A stretch of 64,000 nt of DNA from Gammaproteobacteria bacterium. Its GTDB lineage: Bacteria > Pseudomonadota > Gammaproteobacteria > UBA6429 > Thiohalophilaceae. Under the pieces are notes generated by a model, which did no database searches, was not told where the DNA came from, and saw only the letters and a list, made by a program, of their open reading frames with translations. The position numbers were made by a program, and so were the translations under genes. The DNA lies in contig WGLP01000003.1 of the NCBI GenBank assembly GCA_016125505.1, positions 434,001 to 498,000 on the forward strand. Reading direction: 5' to 3'. Shown here piece by piece: positions 20,518 through 29,486 of this stretch; within the stretch, counting starts at the first letter, position 1, and every line of letters begins with the position of its first letter.

Positions 20518-21480
20518 TTAAACCCAGCGTTTGATTTTGAAAAGCACTAACAACACCACCGCCAGCGTCACCATCCCGCCCAGCGCGAAGAAATACGCAT
20601 AATGCATCTTCAGTTCGGGCATGTACTCGAAGTTCATGCCGAAGATCCCGGCGACGAGGGTCAGGGGTAGAAAGATCGCCGAGAGCACGGTCAGTACGCG
20701 CACGATCTCGTTGGTACGATGCGCCGCCGCGGAGAAGTGCAATTGCACCAGCGCCTCGGCCTCCTGCTTTTGCGCCGTGGCGAATTTGAATACGCGCTGG
20801 ATGTGTTCCTCCAGATCGCGGTAACGCACCGCCAGGTGATCGTCGAATTCCGTTGCGGTCTCTTCCTGCCAGGTACTCAGGGCCTGCGCCTGTTCGTCGC
20901 ACAGGCGTTCGAGTTTGCGCAGGTCCGAGGTGTAATCGAGGATCGCCTTCCAGTCCTGAAACGGATTCTTCGGATCGAGCAAGGCATCCCGCCAGGTATC
21001 GAAGCGCTGTATCAAGGGTTCTCGCAAGGCAAGGTAACGATCCACCATGATCGTCATCAGCAAGTGCATCAGACCCGCCGGCCGCCGCGGTATCCGCACA
21101 CTCTTGTTCAACAGGCGCGGCTTCACTTCCGCGACGGACACGCTGTCTTCCGGGCGGATCGTGACCAGTAAATGATCGAACAGTAAAAATACCGCTGGCC
21201 GGGTTTTGAAATCACTTTGCTGTCCCGCCGGTGACAGGCCGCGGAAGATCAGCATCTCATAATCCTGGGTGCCGTCGTAAAACGAGGGATGCGACAGGTT
21301 GCGTGTATCCTTGATGTGCCGCTCGTGCACGCTGACACCGGTAAGTGCCTCCACCGCTTGTGGCCAGTCACCCTCGCTGTTGCGGATGATATCGAGCCAG
21401 AGGAAACCCTGTTCAGGCAGGCGGGCCGGCAGTTCGTCTAACTGACTGACCTCATCCGGCGTGACCAGCATGCTTTCCAT
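20518..21480 (-). CDS. corA: CorA-family divalent metal transporter
   Basis: This is an inner-membrane Mg2+ (or Zn2+/Co2+) channel. The 320-residue product ends with two membrane spans; the first terminates in the invariant GMN (IFGMNFEYMPEL). The preceding helix has the usual long coiled cytoplasmic domain. The chosen ATG (MESMLVTPDEV) lies 2 bp after the thiG stop; the upstream in-frame extension overlaps thiG and is rejected. The coupling to thiamine genes is probably incidental. Confidence 0.88.
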   Translation of the reverse strand: MESMLVTPDEVSQLDELPARLPEQGFLWLDIIRNSEGDWPQAVEALTGVSVHERHIKDTRNLSHPSFYDGTQDYEMLIFRGLSPAGQQSDFKTRPAVFLLFDHLLVTIRPEDSVSVAEVKPRLLNKSVRIPRRPAGLMHLLMTIMVDRYLALREPLIQRFDTWRDALLDPKNPFQDWKAILDYTSDLRKLERLCDEQAQALSTWQEETATEFDDHLAVRYRDLEEHIQRVFKFATAQKQEAEALVQLHFSAAAHRTNEIVRVLTVLSAIFLPLTLVAGIFGMNFEYMPELKMHYAYFFALGGMVTLAVVLLVLFKIKRWV

Positions 21481-21482
21481 GA

Positions 21483-22280
21483 TCAGGAGAAGAAGGTACC
21501 GTCCAGAGGCGATGACGCACTGGCGTATTGTTTGCGCGGCATGCGCCCGGCCAGATAGGCCTCGCGCCCGGCCTCGATGGCCTTCTTCATGGCGGAGGCC
21601 ATCAGCACAGGATCTTTTGCCGCAGCAATCGCCGTATTCATCAGCACGCCGTCGCAACCCAGTTCCATCGCCACCGCGGCATCGGATGCCGTGCCCACAC
21701 CGGCATCCACCAGCACCGGCACCTTGAGTTCATCGACGATGAAACGGATGTTGTAAGGGTTGCGAATACCCAGGCCAGATCCGATCGGCGCGGCTAAGGG
21801 CATCACCGCCACGCAACCCATGGCTTCGAGTTCGCGCGCGATGATCAAATCGTCGCTGGTGTAGACCATCACCTTGAAACCGTCCTTGATCAATTCCTCC
21901 GCCGCGATCAGGGTCTGGCGTACGTCGGGAAACAGGGTCTTCTCATCGCCCAGCACTTCGAGCTTCACCAGGTCGTGACCGTCGAGCAGCTCGCGCGCCA
22001 GCTTGCAGGTGCGCACCGCATCCTTGGCGTTATAGCAACCGGCGGTATTGGGCAGAATGGTGTACCTGTCCGGCGGCAGGGTATCGAGCAGATTGGGTTC
22101 ATTGGGATTCTGACCGATATTGCTGCGGCGCACCGCCACCGTCACGATCTCCGCGCCACTGGCCTCGGTGGCCAGACGCGTTTCGTCCATGTCCTTGTAT
22201 TTACCCGTGCCCACCAGTAAACGTGACCGATAGGTTTTTCCTGCAATAACCAATGCCTGATCTGCGACTACCTTGCTCAT
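21483..22280 (-). CDS. thiG: Thiazole synthase
   Basis: ThiG condenses deoxyxylulose phosphate, dehydroglycine and ThiS thiocarboxylate into the thiazole of thiamine. The 265-residue protein has [40 protein letters not shown], the Schiff-base lysine in [15 protein letters not shown], and [20 protein letters not shown]. It lies downstream of thiS. The last few residues (LDGTFFS) vary in the family. Confidence 0.97.
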   Translation of the reverse strand: MSKVVADQALVIAGKTYRSRLLVGTGKYKDMDETRLATEASGAEIVTVAVRRSNIGQNPNEPNLLDTLPPDRYTILPNTAGCYNAKDAVRTCKLARELLDGHDLVKLEVLGDEKTLFPDVRQTLIAAEELIKDGFKVMVYTSDDLIIARELEAMGCVAVMPLAAPIGSGLGIRNPYNIRFIVDELKVPVLVDAGVGTASDAAVAMELGCDGVLMNTAIAAAKDPVLMASAMKKAIEAGREAYLAGRMPRKQYASASSPLDGTFFS

Positions 22281-22334
22281 GCTGCTCCTGAAAAATCTGC
22301 GGGTTGAAAGACGGGGCTATATATAAAGTGACGT

Positions 22335-22535
22335 TCAGCCGCCACCGACGGCGTGCACGATCTCGACACGATCGCCCTGATTGAACCGGTGCTGGGAATA
22401 ACAACTGCGCGGGACGATCTCTTCGTTGACCTCCATGGCGATGCGCCGCTCGCCGAGCGCCAGCGACTCCACCAACTGCGCGGCGGTGTAATTCTCCGGC
22501 ACCGTGCGTGTATTGCCGTTCACGATAATATCCAT
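22335..22535 (-). CDS. thiS: Sulfur-carrier protein ThiS
   Basis: ThiS is a 66-residue ubiquitin-like protein whose C-terminal glycine is thiocarboxylated to supply thiazole sulfur. It begins MDIIVNGNTRTVPENYTAAQ and ends EIVHAVGGG, keeping the required terminal glycines. A second ATG two codons upstream (22541) could be used instead. The longer in-frame ORF upstream overlaps the divergent acyl-CoA synthetase gene and is not coding. thiG follows after 54 bp. Confidence 0.93.
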   Translation of the reverse strand: MDIIVNGNTRTVPENYTAAQLVESLALGERRIAMEVNEEIVPRSCYSQHRFNQGDRVEIVHAVGGG

Positions 22536-22617
22536 CCGCATAGCGTAAGGGGCACCGCTTGCGTGCGTCAATCGCGTTTGCCATGATGCGTGGTTTAAGG
22601 GGGAATTAGCAAACGCC

Positions 22618-24426
22618 ATGGCGCTGGACGAATACATTTCTGCCAGCCTCGCCGGCACGCTTGACGGTCTGTTTCGCGAACGCGTCCAGCGCACACCGGC
22701 GGCGCCGGCCTATACCAATTACTCGCGGGAACACCAGGCGTGGCAGACCCTGACCTGGGCCCAGATGGCCGAGCAGGTCGGCCGCTGGCAGGCCGCCTTC
22801 CAAAAGGCGGGGCTGGAACCCGGAGATCGGGTGGCAATCCTGCTGCGCAATGGCCCGGACTGGGTCGCCGCGGATCAGGCGGCACTCGGCCTGGGCCTGG
22901 TCGTGGTGCCGCTCTACACCGAAGACCGCCCGGATAACATCGCCTATGTGATCCAGGATGCCGGCGCCCGGCTGCTCGTGGTGCAAAACCATAACCACTG
23001 GAAAAACCTGCTGGAATCCGCTCCCCGTGCCCTGACCGGGGTACACCACGTGGTCATCCTGGAGGGCGACGCGGACCTCAGCACCACCCCCGAGGACACC
23101 CAGGTCTGGACCCGGCGCGCCTGGTTACCGGACAAGGGCCACCGCCTGCGTGAACGCGGTGGCGACCCCAGCGCCCTGGCGACCATCGTGTACACCTCGG
23201 GCACCACCGGCAAACCCAAAGGGGTCATGCTGAGCCACCGCAATATCCTCAGCATCTCAGAGGCCTCCGGCAAGGCCATGCATGTTCGTAGCTCGCAACG
23301 CCTGCTCTCCTTCCTGCCCCTGTCCCACACCTTCGAACGGACCTGCGGCTATTACACCCCCATGATGTGGGGCATCGAAATCGCCTATGCCCGCTCGGTG
23401 CAATCCCTGGCCGAGGACCTGCTGACGATCAAACCCCAGGTCCTGGTCGCGGTACCGCGGATCTTCGAGCGCATTTACGAGCGGATCCAGGGACAACTGG
23501 AAAAGGCGTCACCCTTCCAGCGCCGCCTGTTTCACCTCGCCGTGGACACGGGTTGGCGCCACTTCCAGGCCCAGCAAGGCCGCGATAAACACGGCCTCAA
23601 CCATTTATTGTGGCCCTTGCTGAAGCGGCGCATCGCCGATCCGCTCCTGGCTTGCCTGGGCGGCCAGCTGGAGCTGGCCATCAGCGGCGGCGCGGCCCTG
23701 TCGCCGCCAGTGGCGCGGATCTTCCTCGGTCTCGGGCTGAACCTGATCCAGGGGTATGGCATGACCGAAAGTGCCCCCGTGATCTCCGCGAACCTGCCGG
23801 AGCGCAACGACCCCACCAGCGTGGGCCTGCCGCTTCACGGCGTCCAGGTGCGGATCGGCGAACATGAGGAACTGCAGGTCAACTCCCCCGGCGTGATGCT
23901 GGGCTACTGGAATAATCACAAGGCCACGCGCGAGGTCATTACCCGCGACGGCTGGCTGCGCACCGGCGACAAGGCGCGCATCGAGGACGGATTTATCTAT
24001 ATCACCGGCCGGCTCAAGGATATTCTGGTGATGTCCAACGGCGAAAAGATCCCGCCGGTGGACATGGAGGAGGCGATCAAGCTCGACCCGTTTATCGACA
24101 ATGCGGTGATCGTGGGCGAAGCCAAACCGTATCTGTCTGCGTTAATCGTGCTCAATCCCGAGCGCTGGTTCAGCCTGGCCAAGGAACATGCACTGGATCC
24201 CTTCGCCCACGAGACCTTGTCCAATCCCGCCCTGCACAAGTCCCTGCTGCAGCGCATCGGCACCGCGCTGCACGACTTTCCGGGCTACGCCAAGATCCGC
24301 CGTATCACTCCCCTGCTGGAACCCTGGACGGTGGAAAACGGTTTGCTGACACCCACCCTGAAAACCAAACGCCAGCTCGTGATGCAACAATACGCACAAC
24401 ATATCGAGGATATGTACGATGCGTAA
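22618..24426 (+). CDS. AMP-binding long-chain acyl-CoA synthetase
   Basis: This is an ANL-superfamily enzyme of 602 residues that activates fatty acids to acyl-CoA. It shows the AMP-binding P-loop YTSGTTGKPKGVMLSH, LPLSHTFERTCGYY, the A5 motif QGYGMTESAPV, GWLRTGDKARIEDGFIYITGR, and a lysine-bearing KILVMSNGEKIPP-like segment. It resembles the FAA1/FadD15 type. It starts 82 bp from the divergent thiS gene. Substrate chain length cannot be told. Confidence 0.9.
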   Translation: MALDEYISASLAGTLDGLFRERVQRTPAAPAYTNYSREHQAWQTLTWAQMAEQVGRWQAAFQKAGLEPGDRVAILLRNGPDWVAADQAALGLGLVVVPLYTEDRPDNIAYVIQDAGARLLVVQNHNHWKNLLESAPRALTGVHHVVILEGDADLSTTPEDTQVWTRRAWLPDKGHRLRERGGDPSALATIVYTSGTTGKPKGVMLSHRNILSISEASGKAMHVRSSQRLLSFLPLSHTFERTCGYYTPMMWGIEIAYARSVQSLAEDLLTIKPQVLVAVPRIFERIYERIQGQLEKASPFQRRLFHLAVDTGWRHFQAQQGRDKHGLNHLLWPLLKRRIADPLLACLGGQLELAISGGAALSPPVARIFLGLGLNLIQGYGMTESAPVISANLPERNDPTSVGLPLHGVQVRIGEHEELQVNSPGVMLGYWNNHKATREVITRDGWLRTGDKARIEDGFIYITGRLKDILVMSNGEKIPPVDMEEAIKLDPFIDNAVIVGEAKPYLSALIVLNPERWFSLAKEHALDPFAHETLSNPALHKSLLQRIGTALHDFPGYAKIRRITPLLEPWTVENGLLTPTLKTKRQLVMQQYAQHIEDMYDA

Positions 24427-24492
24427 CGCGGTAACTTGCCCGGACCCGCATGGCTTGATTATGATGCAGGCCTTATCGTGGAATACCGCAAT

Positions 24493-24566
24493 GCGGGTGT
24501 AGTTCAATGGTAGAACTGTAGCTTCCCAAGCTACTAACGTGGGTTCGATTCCCATCACCCGCTCCA
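24493..24566 (+). tRNA. tRNA-Gly, anticodon CCC
   Basis: The cloverleaf is complete: acceptor GCGGGTG/CACCCGC, D arm GTTC/GAAC, anticodon stem GTAGC/GCTAC with loop TTCCCAA (anticodon CCC), T arm GTGGG/CCCAT with loop TTCGATT, discriminator T and encoded CCA. It is nearly the E. coli glyU product. Its last bases are repeated exactly 148 bp downstream. Confidence 0.97.
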
Positions 24567-24626
24567 ACCCATTACGCCAACCACTCTGTGCTCTACGAAA
24601 AAATCTGTGCGAATGTGGGTTGCCTC

Positions 24627-24691
24627 GCCACGTCCCTGTGGCTCGCCCTGCGGGCGCACTGCGTGCGGCCAAATTCGCTCCCGGCGAATTT
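24627..24691 (-). repeat. Pair of GGGA-loop hairpins between tRNA-Gly and its tail copy
   Basis: Read on the minus strand, an 8-bp stem AAATTCGC/GCGAATTT with loop CGGGA (24671-24691) is followed by a GC-rich linker and the hairpin GCCACAGGGACGTGGC (24627-24642). The linker contains GGCCGC near its start and GGGCGAG just before the second hairpin. The order and loops match the element upstream of gmk and the one after the second tRNA. Confidence 0.7.
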
Positions 24692-24692
24692 G

Positions 24693-24715
24693 TCGATTCC
24701 CATCACCCGCTCCAA
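24693..24715 (+). repeat. Exact 23-bp copy of the tRNA-Gly 3' end
   Basis: The 23 bp are identical to 24545-24567, that is the T loop, 3' T stem, 3' acceptor strand, discriminator, CCA and one base beyond. Upstream of the copy there is no remaining tRNA 5' half, so it is a tail fragment and not a second gene. About 125 bp separate it from the tRNA. Confidence 0.93.
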
Positions 24716-24853
24716 ATTTTTATATCTTAATGTGATCTTTATCCCCGCTTGCGTGAACGTGCATTCTGCCGAATCTGTCATATTATCTATAGGTCATCTC
24801 GGCGAAGATGACGGACGTCCACAGCACCCCAGAACAATAAGGCGAATTGACGC

Positions 24854-26755
24854 ATGAAACGTTTTCTCAAATGGTTTTTCGGCATCCTGTTTTTGCTCAT
24901 CATCCTGGCCGTCGGCGCGGTGATCAGCCTGCCGTACCTGATCGATCCCAACGATTACAAACCCCAGATCATCGCGCAGCTCAAACCGTATCTGCATGGC
25001 CGGGACCTCAAGATTCCGGGCAAGATCAAATTGTCGATCATCCCCTGGCTCGGCGTGGAGATCGGCGACACCGTGATCGGCAACGCCGACGGCTTCGTGC
25101 TCAAACCCTTCATGACCATCAAGCAATCGCGCGCGCATGTGCGTTTGCTGTCCCTGCTGACCAAGACCCCGGAGATCGGCAGTCTCGATATCAGCGGCGT
25201 GGTGGTGAATCTGCAACGTGACGCCGAAGGCCGCAACAACTGGTCGGATCTCATGGCAGCGAACGCAACCGCTTCACCGTTGAAAAAGGTCGCGCTCAGT
25301 AACGCGCCCGCCGCCGCGATGGTCATTCCCAGCCTCAAGGTGGAAGGTATTCATCTGAAAGACGCCACCATCAACTTCGATGATCAAAAAAATAAAAACG
25401 ACATCATCATCAGCAAGCTGAATGTCGATGCCGGCCCGATTAATCAACTGCAACCGATTCCCTTACGCGGTCAACTCAATTACTACAGCAAGACGCAGGG
25501 CCTCGTCGCCGCCTCGGCCTTCGCCACCACGGTCGCCCTGACACCGGCGGAGAAACGCATCAATCTGCAACAACTGGTGATCAACACCAATGTCGCGGGG
25601 GAAACCCTGAACAATAAAACCATCAACACCTCGCTCAAGGTCCCCGATCTCAAGATCAACCTCGGCGAGGAGACCGTCGATGCCAAACCGTTCCAGCTCA
25701 GTCTGGACAAGATGCAGAGCGACGGTTATCTGCACCTGCATAAATTCAGCAATCCCAGCATCCGCATGGGCCTGAACATGCAAACCCTGGATCTGGACAG
25801 CCTGTTACCGGCCACGCCGGCGCCCGTGCCCGCCACCACGGGTGATAAGGATATCGATACCTCGCCGGCGATCTTCGCCGCGCTGCTCCCGTTAAAGACC
25901 GCGGACATGCAGGGCACCCTGACCTTCAAGAAACTCCTTTATCATCACCTGCAATTCGACGACGTGCGCGTCAACCTGCTGGCCCGCGGCGGACTCGTCA
26001 GCGCCTTACCGGAAGCGAAGATTGCGCAGGGCAGCTATGAAGGCAACATCCAGATCGACGTGAAGCAAAGACCGGTCAGCGTGCGCCTGCACCAGTCACT
26101 GCGCGATGTGCCGATGGGACCGCTCGCGCTGGCCTTCACCGGCAAGGAAACGATTACCGGCACAGTCAACCTGGATGGCCAGTTCTTCAGCCAGGGCAAC
26201 ACCCTCGATGAACTGACGCGGCAATTGAACGGCGATGCCACCTTCAATATTCGCGACGTGCAACTGACCGTGATGGATGTCGAACAGCTGGTGCTGCAAA
26301 AATGGTACGACAAGCTGCAACTGGCGGAGAAACAGGAAAAGGGTAAAAAGGTCACCGCCTTCGATTCCATGCGCGGCACCATCCGCGTGCAAAGCGGCGT
26401 GGCCTTCAATCACGACTTTACCGCGGTGTCGCAACGCGTACACCTCACCGGCTCCGGCCAGGCCAACCTGTATAAACACACCGTGAATTACACCCTGGTC
26501 ACGATTCCGAAAAAATCCCTGATGGTTAAACTCGGCAACAGCAGTGTCGACCTCAAGGACAAGCGCCTGCCCACTTATATCAACGGGCCCTGGGCGCAAC
26601 CGGAGATCAAAAACGACCTCGGCGGCCTGGTGCGCGATGACGTGCAAAGCAAGGTCGACGAAAAGAAGCAGGCCGCGCAGGAATCCGTCAAATCACGCGT
26701 CGAAGAAGAAAAGGCCAAGCTCCAGGACAAACTGAAGGGGCTGCTCAAACGCTGA
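24854..26755 (+). CDS. AsmA-family envelope protein
   Basis: The 633-residue protein has one N-terminal membrane span (FGILFLLIILAVGAVISLP, about residues 9-27) and a large periplasmic region of beta-rich repeats. The start contains DPNDYKPQIIAQLKPYLHGR, as in AsmA. The C-terminus is a charged helical tail rich in Lys and Glu. AsmA-like proteins belong to the bridge-type family linked to phospholipid delivery to the outer membrane. It is followed after 6 bp by an SRPBCC protein gene. Confidence 0.9.
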   Translation: MKRFLKWFFGILFLLIILAVGAVISLPYLIDPNDYKPQIIAQLKPYLHGRDLKIPGKIKLSIIPWLGVEIGDTVIGNADGFVLKPFMTIKQSRAHVRLLSLLTKTPEIGSLDISGVVVNLQRDAEGRNNWSDLMAANATASPLKKVALSNAPAAAMVIPSLKVEGIHLKDATINFDDQKNKNDIIISKLNVDAGPINQLQPIPLRGQLNYYSKTQGLVAASAFATTVALTPAEKRINLQQLVINTNVAGETLNNKTINTSLKVPDLKINLGEETVDAKPFQLSLDKMQSDGYLHLHKFSNPSIRMGLNMQTLDLDSLLPATPAPVPATTGDKDIDTSPAIFAALLPLKTADMQGTLTFKKLLYHHLQFDDVRVNLLARGGLVSALPEAKIAQGSYEGNIQIDVKQRPVSVRLHQSLRDVPMGPLALAFTGKETITGTVNLDGQFFSQGNTLDELTRQLNGDATFNIRDVQLTVMDVEQLVLQKWYDKLQLAEKQEKGKKVTAFDSMRGTIRVQSGVAFNHDFTAVSQRVHLTGSGQANLYKHTVNYTLVTIPKKSLMVKLGNSSVDLKDKRLPTYINGPWAQPEIKNDLGGLVRDDVQSKVDEKKQAAQESVKSRVEEEKAKLQDKLKGLLKR

Positions 26756-26761
26756 TCGTGT

Positions 26762-27349
26762 ATGCATATCACATCGGCATCAGGCAGGCAGTCGATATTA
26801 CATATTGCACTCTGCCTGTGGCTGCTGTGTGCGACGTGCACCGGCATGGCCGGCGAGATCCTGGCCAGCCGCGCCGAATACCGTGACGGCCATTATCTGC
26901 TCCACCTCGACATGCGCCTGCCGGCAAAGCCCGCCGATGTCTACGCCCTGCTCGTGGATTTCAAACGCATCCCACTCATTAACAGTTCGTTCAAATCCGT
27001 CGAGGTGCTCAAATCCAAAGACAAGATGCATCTCGTGCGCACCGTCGCCGAAGGCTGCATCTGGTTCATGTGCCGCAGCATCGCGCAGCTCGAAACCGTA
27101 AACGAACTGAGCGACGGCTACATTATGTCGGAGACCGACCCCGCCCACAGCGATCTGACATACGGCCGCGCCCTCTGGCACGTCACTGCCGAAGGCAAAA
27201 CTACGCGCGTTCAGTATAATGCCGACATCGTGCCGGCGTTTTGGGTGCCACCCCTGATTGGTCCCGCGTTGGTGAAAAGCGCGCTGCTTCGACAAGGACA
27301 AAAGACCCTGAATGGCCTCGAACGCCTCCTCAAAAAACGCAAAGACTGA
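26762..27349 (+). CDS. SRPBCC/START-like protein with signal peptide
   Basis: The 195-residue product has an N-terminal export signal ([20 protein letters not shown]) and a polyketide-cyclase/START-type domain: a hydrophobic-ligand fold marked by [21 protein letters not shown] and a long C-terminal helix ending RLLKKRKD. It is likely periplasmic. Its 3' end overlaps mutY by 38 bp. Ligand unknown; the adjacent AsmA gene hints at lipid. Confidence 0.75.
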   Translation: MHITSASGRQSILHIALCLWLLCATCTGMAGEILASRAEYRDGHYLLHLDMRLPAKPADVYALLVDFKRIPLINSSFKSVEVLKSKDKMHLVRTVAEGCIWFMCRSIAQLETVNELSDGYIMSETDPAHSDLTYGRALWHVTAEGKTTRVQYNADIVPAFWVPPLIGPALVKSALLRQGQKTLNGLERLLKKRKD

Positions 27350-28391
27350 CTGGCTCGCACCGGCCTTGCTCGCGTGGTTCGATCAATACGGGCGTCATGA
27401 TCTGCCCTGGCAACACCCGCGCGACGCTTATCGTGTGTGGATCTCCGAGATCATGTTGCAGCAGACGCAGGTCGCGACGGTGATCCCCTACTTCACGCGC
27501 TTCATGCAGGCCTTTCCCGATGTGCGCACCCTGGCCGACGCCCCGCTCGACGATGTATTGCATCACTGGACCGGCCTGGGTTATTACGCCCGCGCTCGTA
27601 ATCTGCATCGCGCCGCGCAACAGCTTCGCGACGATCACCACGGCGTGTTTCCCGACAACTTCGACGACATCATCGCCTTGCCCGGCATCGGCCGTTCCAC
27701 CGCCGGCGCGATCCTGGCACAGGCCTTCAATCAGCGTTATCCGATCCTCGATGGCAATGTGAAGCGTGTGTTGGCGCGGCTGTATGCCATCGAAGCTTGG
27801 CCCGGTGATAAGGCCGTGGAAGATCAGCTCTGGCAATTCGCGGAGACGCACACACCGCACGCTCGTCTCGCTGATTACACCCAGGCGATCATGGACCTCG
27901 GCGCCACCGTGTGTCGGCGCAGCAAACCCACCTGTCATGACTGTCCCCTGCAAGCGCAGTGTCAGGCCAACGCACAACAGAACGTGGCCGCCTGTCCGGG
28001 CAAGAAACCGCGCAAGGCGCTGCCGGTGCGCAGCACGATAATGCTGGTGATTCACGATGCACAGGATGCGATCCTGCTCGAACAGCGTCCGCCCGCCGGG
28101 ATCTGGGGCGGCTTGTGGAGTTTTCCCGAATGCCCGGTGGATGCCGATCCCGTGCAATGGTGCCGCGAGCAATTGCAACTGCAGATCACGCACACGCACA
28201 CCCTGCCCGTGTTGCGTCACACCTTCAGTCACTTTCATCTCGACATCACACCGGTGCTTGCCCGCGCAGTCTCTGCGGGTATCATGGATTCAGCGCAACA
28301 CATTTGGTATAACAGCACGCGCTCTGCGGCACGGGGCTTTCCCGCACCGGTCAAGCAACTGCTGGAGAGCCTGCCACCCCATTTCACCTGA
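27312..28391 (+). CDS. mutY: A/G-specific adenine glycosylase
   Basis: MutY removes adenine mispaired with 8-oxoguanine. The 359-residue protein has the catalytic-loop [17 protein letters not shown], the helix-hairpin-helix [13 protein letters not shown], the catalytic aspartate in [11 protein letters not shown], the iron-sulfur motif C-x6-C-x2-C-x5-C ([17 protein letters not shown]), and a C-terminal NUDIX-like domain for 8-oxoG recognition. The start overlaps the preceding gene. yggX follows as in E. coli. Confidence 0.96.
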   Translation: MASNASSKNAKTDWLAPALLAWFDQYGRHDLPWQHPRDAYRVWISEIMLQQTQVATVIPYFTRFMQAFPDVRTLADAPLDDVLHHWTGLGYYARARNLHRAAQQLRDDHHGVFPDNFDDIIALPGIGRSTAGAILAQAFNQRYPILDGNVKRVLARLYAIEAWPGDKAVEDQLWQFAETHTPHARLADYTQAIMDLGATVCRRSKPTCHDCPLQAQCQANAQQNVAACPGKKPRKALPVRSTIMLVIHDAQDAILLEQRPPAGIWGGLWSFPECPVDADPVQWCREQLQLQITHTHTLPVLRHTFSHFHLDITPVLARAVSAGIMDSAQHIWYNSTRSAARGFPAPVKQLLESLPPHFT

Positions 28392-28417
28392 TGTCGCTAG
28401 CGAGAAAGGAAGGGAAC

Positions 28418-28690
28418 ATGACGCGAATGATTCAATGCGTAAAACTCAAGAAAGAGGCCGAGGGCCTGGAACGCGCACCCTACCCCGGTGAACTGGGCAA
28501 GCGGATCCTGGAGTCCGTGTCCAAAGAGGCCTGGCAGCAATGGATGCGGCACCAGACCATCCTCATCAACGAGAACCGGCTCAGCCCCATCGACCCGGCC
28601 CACCGCGCCTTCCTGGAAAAGGAAATGGAAAAGTTCTTCTTCGGCGAGGGCTCCGACCTGCCCGAGGCCTTCTCCCCGCCCTCTAAGTGA
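28418..28690 (+). CDS. yggX: Fe(2+)-trafficking protein YggX
   Basis: This is a 90-residue protein implicated in iron-sulfur protection and repair. Conserved [31 protein letters not shown] and the single N-terminal cysteine in [13 protein letters not shown] match E. coli YggX. ATG 28418 is preceded by GAAAGGAAGGGAAC, a strong ribosome-binding site, so the longer ORF from 28391 is not preferred. Confidence 0.96.
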   Translation: MTRMIQCVKLKKEAEGLERAPYPGELGKRILESVSKEAWQQWMRHQTILINENRLSPIDPAHRAFLEKEMEKFFFGEGSDLPEAFSPPSK

Positions 28691-28768
28691 TTGTTTTTTT
28701 AGCGCTATCCCAGATTCAGGCTTGACTCCGACCGGGACTCCTAGTTAAATACGCGCCTCTTGCCGTAC

Positions 28769-28844
28769 GCCCGGGTAGCTCAGTCGGTAGAGCAGGGGAT
28801 TGATACTCCCCGTGTCGGTGGTTCGATTCCGCCCCCGGGCACCA
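28769..28844 (+). tRNA. tRNA with phenylalanine-type body and GAU (Ile) anticodon
   Basis: The fold is complete: acceptor GCCCGGG/CCCGGGC, D arm GCTC/GAGC, anticodon stem GGGGA/TCCCC, T arm GGTGG/CCGCC, discriminator A and CCA. D arm, anticodon stem, variable loop GTGTC and T loop match bacterial tRNA-Phe base for base, but the anticodon loop is TTGATAC instead of TTGAAAA. The anticodon (28802-28804) therefore reads GAT, with C at position 38. By anticodon it would be called tRNA-Ile; by body it is tRNA-Phe. Charging specificity cannot be read from the sequence. Confidence 0.9.
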
Positions 28845-28937
28845 CTTCACTACTTCAGATCATTTCTGTTCGAATACCCAAAGTCGTCATTAGATTCCTC
28901 GGAGGAATCGAACCACATTCAATCAGCTCGATTCCGA

Positions 28938-28979
28938 TGTGCATGGATGCACAAGTGCCGCGAGAGCACAGGGATGTGC
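28938..28979 (+). repeat. Pair of hairpins (TGGA and GGGA loops) downstream of the second tRNA
   Basis: TGTGCA-TGGA-TGCACA (28938-28953) is followed by a linker with GCCGCGAGA and then GCACA-GGGA-TGTGC (28966-28979). The architecture equals the paired hairpins before gmk and after tRNA-Gly. A further hairpin GATTCCT-CGG-AGGAATC lies just upstream (28893-28909), and 28904-28916 is an inverted copy of the tRNA T arm (13 bp, complement of 28818-28830). Confidence 0.72.
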
Positions 28980-28986
28980 GGAGCGG

Positions 28987-29009
28987 CCGCCCCCGGGCAC
29001 CACTTCACT
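28987..29009 (+). repeat. Exact 23-bp copy of the second tRNA's 3' end
   Basis: Identical to 28829-28851: the 3' T stem and acceptor strand, discriminator, CCA and seven bases beyond the gene. The distance to the original is 158 bp. As with tRNA-Gly, no 5' half is present, so this is a tail fragment. Confidence 0.93.
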
Positions 29010-29027
29010 CCAAATGCACAATCCCTA

Positions 29028-29456
29028 TCACTCAACCGCTATCTTGTAGTGATACCCCAACAGATCCATGCCTTCGCGTTCGTAAAACCGATGTGCGTCT
29101 TTGCGTTGAATACCGGAATCCAGATGCAGTTCGGCGCAGTCGTGGCGTTTGGCTTCCGCGATCAACCATTGCAAGAGGGCCTTGCCGGCGCCTTGTGATC
29201 GTCTGGCGGCGTCGGTGACCAGGTCATCGACGTATAGAAATTTTCCCCAGGATAAGGATTGCGAAAAGCGGTAACCGGCAACAGCGACAACAGTGTCGCC
29301 AGTCATGGCACAGGCCAGGCGGTAACCTTCCTGCATTTGTGACCTGGCGCGGGTGAGGAAGGTCTCGCGGGTGAGATGGGGGCGCAGTTGCGACATCACG
29401 ACAAAACACTGATCGATCTCCGTGTCAGTCGTCATGTGTTTGATGGAATATGTCAT
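29028..29456 (-). CDS. GNAT-family N-acetyltransferase
   Basis: The 142-residue protein shows the acetyl-CoA binding region VDDLVTDAARRSQGAGKALLQ and the following HLDSGIQRKDAHRFYEREGM, typical of small GNAT enzymes. Substrate is unknown. It lies 30 bp from the end of the aminoacyl-carrier-protein operon, transcribed in the same direction, and could be its last gene, although the spacing does not prove it. Confidence 0.85.
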   Translation of the reverse strand: MTYSIKHMTTDTEIDQCFVVMSQLRPHLTRETFLTRARSQMQEGYRLACAMTGDTVVAVAGYRFSQSLSWGKFLYVDDLVTDAARRSQGAGKALLQWLIAEAKRHDCAELHLDSGIQRKDAHRFYEREGMDLLGYHYKIAVE

Positions 29457-29486
29457 CTCAACTTGCCTGTTATTCTTGTGCCAAGG

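Noticed and set aside
24568..24692. Integrated island bounded by tRNA-Gly direct repeats
   Set aside because: Only 125 bp lie between the repeats, with no gene; at most it is a scar or a tail repeat, so it is listed as a repeat.
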